Position numbers and translations under genes: made by a program
From: Dictyobacter arantiisoli
Lineage (GTDB): Bacteria; Chloroflexota; Ktedonobacteria; Ktedonobacterales; Ktedonobacteraceae
Direction: 5' to 3'
DNA length: 64,000 bases
Assembly: GCF_008326305.1 (NCBI RefSeq)
Contig: NZ_BIXY01000003.1
Coordinates: forward strand, 1 to 64,000
Shown: positions 51,307-58,213 of the stretch, piece after piece
Layout of the letters: each line of letters starts with the position of its first letter
How positions within the stretch are numbered: position 1 is the first letter of the stretch
The notes under the pieces: generated by a model
What the model was told of the DNA's origin: nothing
Seen by the model: only the letters and a program-made list of their open reading frames with translations
Databases searched by the model: none

Positions 51307-51381
51307 GAGCGTGTAACTCAGTGGTAGAGTATCCGACTTTTAATCGGGTTGCCGTGGGTTCGAATCCCACCACGCTCACCA
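51307..51381 (+). tRNA. tRNA-Lys (TTT)
   Basis: Acceptor stem GAGCGTG/CACGCTC, anticodon loop CTTTTAA with TTT, T-arm GTGGGTTCGAATCCCAC and an encoded CCA at 51379-51381. A 10-bp perfect hairpin (51541-51563) lies further downstream without a U-run. Confidence 0.95.
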
Positions 51382-51732
51382 TTTTTGTAACTACATTGGT
51401 CTTTCACCTGTCTCCATTGTTTAAAAAGCAGGTTAGTCTTGCAAGCGCAAGCGTTGAAAGCCCGGTGTAGTTTTTTTTATTTGTATTCCTGACAATTTTT
51501 GTAACGTATTAAAGAGTGACACTACTTGCGACCACCTATCGAATCTCTCTACTAGAGAGATTCAAGTAACAGGTAGAGCTTGCTCATGCCCTTGTTTCAA
51601 TGCCTTGTACCGTGATACACTTACTGACAGCACACGAGAGAATAGTTCACGGCGAGTGCTGGCTGGTAGAGTGTTGTAATAGCAATAACAGGAGGCGGTG
51701 CCACCGGGCAGTTGCGCGGAATCTGGTGCTGA

Positions 51733-52134
51733 TTGGATGTGACAAAACGCATACTTGTTGTCGATGACAGAAATGAGCTCCTTCACCTGATGCGTCGTGT
51801 ATTGGAAGATGAGCAGTATCAGGTTTCTATTTTGCAAGAAGGAAAAGACGCTTTTAGTACAGTCAAAAGCATGATACCAGACCTGTTGATCTTGGATCTG
51901 AAACTGGGCGATATGTCCGGACAAGACGTCCTCAAACAGATAAAAAGTGATTCCGCCATTGCCGACATTCCTGTGATTGTCTATACCGCAGCGGTTCTGG
52001 AGGCTGAAGAGGTATCACGTTCCATTGAGAGCGAGCCTCAGTTCTATAATTCTGTTCATTTATTGCGTAAGCCATTTGAACTGACGGCTTTATTAGATAA
52101 GGTCGAGGAACTGCTGGATAATTCGGGCTATTAA
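51733..52134 (+). CDS. Receiver-only response regulator
   Basis: 133 residues forming one receiver domain: acidic pair in ILVVDDRNE, phospho-acceptor Asp in LLILDLKLGDMSG, Thr in VIVYTAA and the conserved Lys in LLRKPFE. No output domain, so it passes phosphate or acts by protein contact, like CheY or Spo0F. No histidine kinase gene is adjacent. Start uncertain: TTG 51733 is listed; GTG 51739 is equally possible, and neither has a clear ribosome site. Confidence 0.85.
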   Translation: MDVTKRILVVDDRNELLHLMRRVLEDEQYQVSILQEGKDAFSTVKSMIPDLLILDLKLGDMSGQDVLKQIKSDSAIADIPVIVYTAAVLEAEEVSRSIESEPQFYNSVHLLRKPFELTALLDKVEELLDNSGY

Positions 52135-52254
52135 TGATGCACAAGTGCTACCTGGTACGTACATAGAGTTGAGGGAAGCTCATTATATACAAACCCTCAA
52201 GGTCTTTTACTTCGGTTATAGGCTATACTGAATGAAAAAGAAAGGAATCGAGCT

Positions 52255-52509
52255 ATGAAATTTATATGGGGCTTGGCTCTGGGCTTTGGCCTGGGTGTTG
52301 CTGCTGGTTTATTGGTTGCTCCTCAAACCGGTGAGGAGACACGTACACAATTGAGCGAGCAGGGAATTCAATTACGTGCCAGTGCTTTTAATGATGATAT
52401 CCGTACTCGTGCTCAGGAGGCATTAGTTCAGGGGCGTGATCTCTATGCACGAACCAAAACGGAATTGAATGATCGTTATACTCGTGCCAAATCCGGTGGC
52501 GAACTCTAG
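52255..52509 (+). CDS. YtxH-like small membrane-anchored protein
   Basis: 84 residues. Glycine-rich N-terminal membrane helix (FIWGLALGFGLGVAAGLLVAPQ) followed by GEETRxQL and a charged helix, the pattern of YtxH/general stress proteins. Often membrane-bound with a cytoplasmic helix; exact role unknown. AAAGGAATCGAGCT precedes the ATG. Followed by a terminator. Confidence 0.75.
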   Translation: MKFIWGLALGFGLGVAAGLLVAPQTGEETRTQLSEQGIQLRASAFNDDIRTRAQEALVQGRDLYARTKTELNDRYTRAKSGGEL

Positions 52510-52536
52510 ACATATTCCCCAATCTAATATCCCGGT

Positions 52537-52571
52537 GGCCTGTTACTCGACCCTGAGTAGCGGGCCTTTTT
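52537..52571 (+). terminator. Intrinsic terminator after the YtxH gene
   Basis: Imperfect stem GGCCTGTTACTC / GAGTAGCGGGCC followed by TTTTTT at 52566-52571. Confidence 0.75.
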
Positions 52572-52709
52572 TGTGTGTATTGAAGAATGTGATTATGGAA
52601 TGTATATCCCGCGAGGGTGTGGTCTATGATATGGTGTAAAATAGGCGGTGGAGCCCACTATTCATGGGTCAATCATCGTTAAAGATTAATAGAAAGAATT
52701 GACGGTACC

Positions 52710-53513
52710 ATGTCAGAAAAAATAGCCTATCTGGATTGTCATTCGGGTGTGAGTGGCGATATGTTGTTGGGAGCGTTTCTGGATGCCGGTCTTTCCTTTG
52801 AGCTCTTACAGGAAGAGCTCCAGGCGTTGCCAGTGAGGGGTTATAAGCTTCATCTCCATCCCTACATCGATCAAGGCATTACGGGATCACGTTTTGAGGT
52901 TGTGCTTACCGATCAGGAACAGCCGACGCGAAGCTTTACAGAGATTGCTGCGTTGTTAGCTGATTCTCATCTCTCTGCCTATGTAAAAGAGACTGCAACG
53001 GCTATTTTTCGTACCCTGGGTGAGGCTGAAGCGGCGGTCCATGGAGTTGTGCTGGATGAAATCCATTTCCATGAAGTGGGTGCGGTCGATGCGCTGGTCG
53101 ATATCGTCGGCAATACTATTGCTATCGAGTCGCTGGGTATCACCCAACTCTATGCTTCACCCTTGCCCCTGACACGCGGTCATTTGCGTATGGCCCATGG
53201 ACTGATGCCCGTGCCCGCACCGGCCACATTAGAGATTCTCAGCGCCGTCAAAGCCCCCTGGGTACCAACACCCATCGAAGGTGAACTGGTTACGCCTACA
53301 GGGGCCGCTATCCTCGCCACACTCGCCCATTTTGATATGCCTGCTATCTCCATTGAGCAGGTCGGCTATGGTTATGGACGCAAACATATGATCTGGCCTA
53401 ACTGCCTGAGGGCCTGTCTGGGCACCGCTTATGGCCTCTCAACGCATCATTTTGAGCACAGCCACGACGCCGAGCACGAACATGAGCATCATGAGCATCC
53501 GCATACACATTAG
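52710..53513 (+). CDS. larC: LarC1-type nickel-insertion protein with His-rich tail
   Basis: 267 residues. MSEKIAYLDCHSGVSGDMLLGA, LDEIHFHEVGAVDALVDIVG, LTRGHLRMAHGLMPVPAPAT and ELVTPTGAAIL are signatures of LarC (DUF111), which inserts nickel into the pincer cofactor of lactate racemase-type enzymes. Full LarC is about 400 residues; here the chain ends after the first domain with HHFEHSHDAEHEHEHHEHPHTH-type His-rich residues. No second domain is found in any frame before the terminator at 53552. In Lactobacillus the two parts are joined by a frameshift; here the second part seems absent. larA, larB and larE are not nearby. The His tail may hold nickel. Confidence 0.8.
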   Translation: MSEKIAYLDCHSGVSGDMLLGAFLDAGLSFELLQEELQALPVRGYKLHLHPYIDQGITGSRFEVVLTDQEQPTRSFTEIAALLADSHLSAYVKETATAIFRTLGEAEAAVHGVVLDEIHFHEVGAVDALVDIVGNTIAIESLGITQLYASPLPLTRGHLRMAHGLMPVPAPATLEILSAVKAPWVPTPIEGELVTPTGAAILATLAHFDMPAISIEQVGYGYGRKHMIWPNCLRACLGTAYGLSTHHFEHSHDAEHEHEHHEHPHTH

Positions 53514-53551
53514 CCCCGAATTTATTTCCCTGTGATTGAGAGAGAGGATGG

Positions 53552-53612
53552 AAGACGTAGGTGTGTGCCAGGGCCGTACCTCGGCTGCGGCCCTGGCACA
53601 CACCTACGTCTT
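53552..53612. terminator. 25-bp perfect hairpin after larC
   Basis: Arms 53552-53576 and 53588-53612 are perfectly complementary with an 11-nt loop; CTTTGTTCATTATTCCTTTT follows. It begins 39 bp after the larC stop codon. Confidence 0.75.
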
Positions 53613-53872
53613 TGTTCATTATTCCTTTTATTTGAGCGATATTGCCCTTCACGTGTGGTTGCTACGGGGATTTGACAATCCCCCAGCTGTTAGGGTATGC
53701 TTGTAATGCATGAATGTAATAGTAAAATGCTCTAAAGCATCCTGCATAAGTCTCAAGAAAGCAAGCTGATAACCTGCTTAAAGAGAATCTTAGTTCGTCT
53801 TTGTTGTGTGTCCAGGGAGGTCAGAGCCAGTTCACATTTGTGTTCAGCTTGTAAACAAGGAGACCGGGGACC

Positions 53873-54418
53873 ATGAAGACAATCGTTCAGTATCCTATCA
53901 GTGGTGAGGCCTTTGGCGCGCGTGGTTGTTCCTCCTGTAGCTGTAGTCCCTGTGATTGTAATCCCTGCCAGTGTGGTTCCAGCCAGCTACCCAGCTATCC
54001 AGACTGGCGTGTCAGTGGTTTTGTTATCTCCAATGGTGTCATCGATACCGTTGATGTCTCGCAGCTCGTGATTCTTGGTCTTTCACGACCTGTAAATCCC
54101 AATCAACACGCCACCTGGCAGGAGATTATCCTGATATCTGATACTGCCACCCCACAGCAAATCAACACCATACTCGCTGCCTTTGAGCGTGTGCTGCATA
54201 GTATGCCAGCCGAAGTAGTCGCGCCGCCGTCAGCGCATCGTACAGTGTATCAAACCCATCTGGTATATACATCGCATGGGGATGCAGCCACGCTCCAGGT
54301 AGATTTTACCTTTCGTAATGCGAAAATGGTGCGTGCCGGTGACGGCATTATCTCCTGGCAGCCCTGGACATATACAGGGCCAATGGCCATTCGTGGTCAA
54401 TTCGATACCCAACGTTAA
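53873..54418 (+). CDS. Cys-rich DUF1326-like protein
   Basis: 181 residues. A Cys cluster near the N-terminus (GCSSCSCSPCDCNPCQCG) is followed by VSGFVISNGVIDTVDVSQ and a strand-rich body with DAATLQVDFTFRNAKMVRAGDG. This fits the DUF1326 pattern (CxCxxxCPC then an alternating strand body), although the Cys cluster is longer than usual. The Cys residues could bind a metal or cluster. AAGGAGACCGGGGACC precedes the ATG. Single gene. Confidence 0.55.
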   Translation: MKTIVQYPISGEAFGARGCSSCSCSPCDCNPCQCGSSQLPSYPDWRVSGFVISNGVIDTVDVSQLVILGLSRPVNPNQHATWQEIILISDTATPQQINTILAAFERVLHSMPAEVVAPPSAHRTVYQTHLVYTSHGDAATLQVDFTFRNAKMVRAGDGIISWQPWTYTGPMAIRGQFDTQR

Positions 54419-54561
54419 CCGAGGCCATACGCTGCTCCGCTTCGGCATACAATGAATGTGGAGCAGCACGATCCTGCTTATAGCGTTTCCTTCCTCTACG
54501 CAAGAAATGATTATTGGAGAGAATGATTTTTTGCTATTGGAAATATTGGTCTCAAAAAAGC

Positions 54562-54590
54562 TTGACTTTTGGCTCTACTTCAGGTATTAT
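54562..54590 (+). promoter_or_regulatory. Sigma-70 promoter of 5S copy 2
   Basis: TTGACT (54562-54567), 17-bp spacer, TATTAT (54585-54590), about 40 bp before the mature 5S. Near-twin of the promoter of copy 1. Confidence 0.8.
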
Positions 54591-54630
54591 TATTTATGTC
54601 GTCAAGACAAACACCTGTTTGTGCAGGTGA

Positions 54631-54746
54631 GCCGGTGATTTTAGCGAAGAGGGTACACCCGTTCCCATCCCGAACACGGTAGTTAAGCTCTTCCGCCCCG
54701 ATGATACTACGTGGGCAACTGCGTGGGAAAATAGGACATCGCCGTT
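54631..54746 (+). rRNA. rrf: 5S rRNA, copy 2 (not linked to 16S/23S)
   Basis: About 116 nt with the same conserved core as copy 1 (CACCCGTTCCCATCCCGAAC, GTAGTTAAGCTCTTCCGCC). The differences from copy 1 lie in the segment TTTTAGCGAAGAGGGTACACC. Own promoter and own terminator; no tRNA or other rRNA adjacent. Confidence 0.92.
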
Positions 54747-54747
54747 T

Positions 54748-54771
54748 CACCCGCCCACACGGGTGTTTTTT
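54748..54771 (+). terminator. Intrinsic terminator of 5S copy 2
   Basis: CACCCG, 6-nt loop, CGGGTG, then TTTTTT. Confidence 0.88.
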
Positions 54772-55034
54772 GTAGCTCAAATATCTCCCTATTTCCTCTG
54801 GTGTTTCTACTTTGAATTGATCGTCTTTCTGCATCACGCTCGCCGAGGTGGTGCGTTCTCTCGCAGGAAAAGCAGAGCCAAGAGCGTCAGAAAATGGTCG
54901 TTATAAAGAGCGAAAGAATGAACTAAGAATCCTTGCCATATCCCAATGTGTGAACATGCTTGTAGAACCATGCTGCTACAAGCACGAGTTGAGTTGTTTA
55001 CTCTTCAGGGTATTTACCAGTTGCGCAAGAGCCT

Positions 55035-55733
55035 TCAAGCCAGAGGAGGCTCCGGCTGATCGTCGTGAGCCTGGTTGCGGGGAGAGCGAACAGACACGCC
55101 CTTGATATAGATACCTCGTATTCCTTCTAAGATCTGTTCTGGCGTATACCCTCGCTTCTGCCGTTGAAAGAGATAGAGGGCAGGATCGGAGGTTGCAATG
55201 AGCGCATCGGCGGTGTAGATGGTGTCCAGCGGCGCAAGTTCCTGCTGGGTAATGGCTTCCTCAAGCAAATGCGCGATGAGGCTATGGGAGGCACGATAGT
55301 ACTGCGTGCTAAACTTCATCTCTCGCTTCTCAGCAGACGATGTATCCATGATTGCCACCAAAAATAATCCTTCCTCCTCGATGAAGGCAATGCATTTGTG
55401 GAGGACGCTGTCCAAGCGCTGTAATGCTGACCATACTTCTCCATCCTGGGCATAAGCCTGGATCTCCTCTACGAATCGCTGGGCGCTCTCATTAAGCAGA
55501 TCCAGAATCAATTCACCCTTATGGGCGTAGCGGCGATAGAGCGTTCCCTGACCAACGCCTGCTTCCCGGGCAATCTGATGCATACTGACATCCTCAATGC
55601 CTCGCTCGGCAAACAACTGCCGAGCCACCCGCAAGATTCGCTGGTCAAAATCGGCTGCCTGACGCCGTTCTGGCCTCCTGCGCATCCCTGCTTCTTTTTT
55701 GACGACTCGTTCCTGTCGTCTCCCTGTTTCCAT
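55035..55733 (-). CDS. TetR-family repressor
   Basis: 232 residues. Residues about 20-75 are a TetR-type helix-turn-helix domain: RILRVARQLFAERGIEDVSMHQIAREAGVGQGTLYRRYAHKGEL. The remainder is a helical ligand-binding domain. ATG 55733 has GAGGGG upstream and is preferred over 55766. It diverges from the esterase gene, and the region between carries two GGACAGTTGTCC sites placed on the esterase promoter, so it very likely represses that gene and possibly itself. Confidence 0.9.
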   Translation of the reverse strand: METGRRQERVVKKEAGMRRRPERRQAADFDQRILRVARQLFAERGIEDVSMHQIAREAGVGQGTLYRRYAHKGELILDLLNESAQRFVEEIQAYAQDGEVWSALQRLDSVLHKCIAFIEEEGLFLVAIMDTSSAEKREMKFSTQYYRASHSLIAHLLEEAITQQELAPLDTIYTADALIATSDPALYLFQRQKRGYTPEQILEGIRGIYIKGVSVRSPRNQAHDDQPEPPLA

Positions 55734-55759
55734 AGCACCCCTCTTTATATGATCTCCTC

Positions 55760-55811
55760 TTGACAAGGGGACAGTTGTCCTTTACAATCTACCTATTGAG
55801 GACAGTTGTCC
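55760..55811 (+). promoter_or_regulatory. Esterase promoter with two TetR-type operators
   Basis: TTGACA (55760-55765), 17-bp spacer, TACAAT (55783-55788): a near-perfect sigma-70 promoter reading to the esterase. Operator 1, GGACAGTTGTCC (55769-55780), lies inside the spacer; operator 2, identical, at 55800-55811, lies just past the expected start of transcription. They are 31 bp apart, about three helical turns, on the same DNA face. Confidence 0.8.
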
Positions 55812-55815
55812 TTCT

Positions 55816-55920
55816 ATGGAGTATAAGACCTCCCGCGACCCTCGTCAAGCGCAGATGAAGTTTGATGCATGGTGCAAAACAGCGCATGTATTTGTCTTGA
55901 AGGTCCGGGACACGGTATAG
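55816..55920 (+). CDS. Possible 34-residue leader ORF
   Basis: ATG 55816 opens MEYKTSRDPRQAQMKFDAW and ends at TAG 55920, inside the 220-nt leader of the esterase mRNA. No clear ribosome site. Too short to judge; listed only because it is the first start codon on that transcript. Confidence 0.15.
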   Translation: MEYKTSRDPRQAQMKFDAWCKTAHVFVLKVRDTV

Positions 55921-56017
55921 CACGCTCGTGCTCATACTGAAGACGGCTGCCACATGCCCTGTTTTCCGTCTTTCCGTCATTAAGCACGAGGAATACGAAT
56001 GAAGGAAGGAAGATACA

Positions 56018-57004
56018 TTGACGACCAGACATCTTGTTGATCCTGAGCTTGCTGCTATCCTTGACCAGATTCCTGCCCCAGTATTAACCGCAGAAACTCT
56101 GAGGCAGATACGCGCCATGAGTTCCCGGGCATCTGCGGACTTGCCCCAGTTTTCTGTTCTTTCCGTGAGCGAGAGCTTCATCCCCGGCCCAGAAGGGGCA
56201 CCCGATGTACGGGTGCTGGTCTACCTGCCGACCTCGGTGCAGGGAGCGGTCCCAGCCCTGCTCTGGATTCACGGGGGCGGGTATATTATGGGTTCGGCTG
56301 ACGCAGAAGATCTCACAGTCAAAAGTATCGTGTCAGCTCTCGGGTGTGCTGCCGTTTCGGTGGACTACCGTCTGGCCCCTGAGACGCCCTATCCTGGTCC
56401 GATCGAGGATTGTTACGCGGCCTTGAAATGGCTCTCTACTCATGCCGACGAGCTGGGCATTGATCCGAAGCGGATCGCGGTTGGGGGTAGCAGCGCCGGA
56501 GGGGGGCTGGCTGCTGCATTAGCGCTCTTGACGCGCGATTGTGGGGAAGTCTCCCTGGCGTTCCAATTCCTGCTCGCTCCCATGCTCGATGACCGCACGT
56601 GTGCGCTGGCGAAACCGCATCCATACACGGGGGAATTCATCTGGACGCCAGAGGCCAACCGTTTTGGTTGGACCTCTTTGTTGGGCCAGGAACCCGGGGG
56701 GCCCGATGTTTCGCCCTATGCTGCGGCGGCACGTGCTGAGCATCTGGAGGGCTTACCTGCCACCTTTCTCTATGTGGGTGCTCTCGATCTATTTCTGGAG
56801 GAAGATCTGGAGTATGCTCGCTGCCTGATGCGAGCAGGCGTGCCAACGGAGTTGCACGTCTATCCTGGTGCCTACCACGGCTTCCGTATGGTTGCCGACG
56901 CCCAGGTGACACAGGTTGCCGAGCGAGATCTGTTGGCTGCTTTAAAACGCGCGTTTGATCTATCCTTCCGCTCAAACGAGCACCCTCAGACCTCTCATTC
57001 CTGA
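56018..57004 (+). CDS. HSL-family alpha/beta hydrolase (acetyl esterase-like)
   Basis: 328 residues. Oxyanion motif HGGG in LLWIHGGGYIMGSA, nucleophile in GGSSAGGGLAAAL (GxSxG), acid in GALDLFLEEDLEY and His in YPGAYHGF: the full hormone-sensitive-lipase-type triad. It hydrolyses short acyl esters in the cytoplasm. Start is a TTG at 56018 with GGAAGGA eight bases before; an ATG at 55999 is out of frame. GC content is higher than in most of the window. Transcribed from the TetR-controlled promoter, so induction by an ester or aromatic compound is likely. Confidence 0.9.
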   Translation: MTTRHLVDPELAAILDQIPAPVLTAETLRQIRAMSSRASADLPQFSVLSVSESFIPGPEGAPDVRVLVYLPTSVQGAVPALLWIHGGGYIMGSADAEDLTVKSIVSALGCAAVSVDYRLAPETPYPGPIEDCYAALKWLSTHADELGIDPKRIAVGGSSAGGGLAAALALLTRDCGEVSLAFQFLLAPMLDDRTCALAKPHPYTGEFIWTPEANRFGWTSLLGQEPGGPDVSPYAAAARAEHLEGLPATFLYVGALDLFLEEDLEYARCLMRAGVPTELHVYPGAYHGFRMVADAQVTQVAERDLLAALKRAFDLSFRSNEHPQTSHS

Positions 57005-57111
57005 AACCCAAAAATTGGCGTCACGAAGTGCGAAGTTGTTTATCCAGACAGCCCTGGCCCAGACGCAAGGGCAGGATTCACTGCTTGCTAGCGCTCGTTG
57101 AGTTTCCCGCA

Positions 57112-57181
57112 ACACTATCGCATATAAAACAAGTAGACAGGCATATTAGCGCCTGTCTACTTGTTTTATATGCGATAGTGT
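57112..57181. terminator. 31-bp perfect hairpin between convergent genes
   Basis: Arms 57112-57142 and 57151-57181 are perfectly complementary with an 8-nt loop. It lies between the ends of the esterase (plus) and DUF4870 (minus) genes. Confidence 0.75.
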
Positions 57182-57211
57182 ATCTCTACCGATGGAATTT
57201 AGCGGCCAGAA

Positions 57212-57847
57212 CTATAACGTTGTGGGCCCCTGGTTGGCATATTTCTCTGCCAGATTACCGATAAAGGGGAGCTTGAAGTACTTGCCCTGGAAACCATTCA
57301 CGACCAATACGATCCAGACGATAAAGGAAGCCAGGCCCACCAGTCCAAGCAAGCAGCCGAATGTCGTTCCGAGAAACCCTGGCATGCCGCTCAGAATACG
57401 CAATAGGCCGTCTATTACGATCACCGCTACAGCATATAAGATTGATTGCATAGCGTGGAAGCGCACCATACGATTTTTCTTTTCCATCAAGAAAATGATG
57501 AGCCCTGAAATCCAACTGAAGAGATAACTGAGGCCGCTGGCAACATTGGAGCTCATACCAATTGAGGTCTCCTGATTGCTTCCGAACTGGTTAAAAGGAT
57601 TCTGTTGACCATAAGGAGCCTGCTGCTGACTATAAGGGCCCTGATTGTAGTTGGGTTGCTGATAGCCTGGTTGCTGGTAGCCACCTGCAGGTGGTTGATA
57701 GCCCTGCTGACCATATCCTGGTTGTTGGTAACCGCCAGCGGGATTACTCTGGGGCTCTCCTTGCTGACCACTATAGGGATCTGTGGGCGGGGGGGTTGGA
57801 TTGTAGCCGCCGTATTGTCCTGGTTGATTTGGATCTTGATAACTCAT
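57212..57847 (-). CDS. DUF4870 membrane protein with Pro/Gln/Tyr-rich N-terminus
   Basis: 211 residues. Residues 1-90 are a disordered repeat of PGQYGGY, GGYQQPGYGQQ and similar. Residues 100-211 hold three to four membrane helices with GLSYLFSWISGLIIFLMEKKNRMVRFHAMQS, the DUF4870/Tic20-like signature. The tail is likely cytoplasmic and able to self-associate; function unknown. The ATG follows AGAGAGGATTGTT. Confidence 0.8.
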   Translation of the reverse strand: MSYQDPNQPGQYGGYNPTPPPTDPYSGQQGEPQSNPAGGYQQPGYGQQGYQPPAGGYQQPGYQQPNYNQGPYSQQQAPYGQQNPFNQFGSNQETSIGMSSNVASGLSYLFSWISGLIIFLMEKKNRMVRFHAMQSILYAVAVIVIDGLLRILSGMPGFLGTTFGCLLGLVGLASFIVWIVLVVNGFQGKYFKLPFIGNLAEKYANQGPTTL

Positions 57848-58103
57848 GATAACAATCCTCTCTTTATCCTTGCTCTATAGCGTAGTAATCCTCGCTGACG
57901 GATGGTAAGAGTCCGTTCTTTTGCACATTAAACGCAGGTATATTGCATCTTTAGTGCCTGGCTTTCTCATTCGAACAAACGCGGTATTTCACAACTATTA
58001 ATTTGCATTTATCGATGTGTAAGCCATCACAGATAATAAGAACAGCTATAAAAATAAAGCTATGGCTATGATTGCGTGTTTTCCTGCTTTAATGTTCGCG
58101 AGT

Positions 58104-58132
58104 GGAGAGACCGTTTACTGTTCAGTCTCTCC
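58104..58132 (-). terminator. Hairpin downstream of lon
   Basis: 8-bp perfect arms 58104-58111 and 58125-58132 (GGAGAGAC), 13-nt loop, about 65 bp past the lon stop codon; no strong U-run. The rest of the 57848-58195 gap shows no gene and should contain the DUF4870 promoter. Confidence 0.45.
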
Positions 58133-58169
58133 AATATTAATTGTACTACTTATATAACGCACGAGATGG

Positions 58170-58213
58170 CCATTTATCCAATATCAGATGACCATTTATC
58201 CGATATCGTGGTC
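58170..58213. repeat. 22-bp tandem duplication over the lon stop codon
   Basis: CCATTTATCC(A/G)ATATC occurs at 58170 and 58192. The second copy contains the lon stop codon (TTA complement at 58196-58198). Confidence 0.6.

Noticed and set aside
54848-55105. 85-residue plus-strand frame after 5S copy 2
   Set aside because: Overlaps the end of the TetR gene on the other strand and has no ribosome site.
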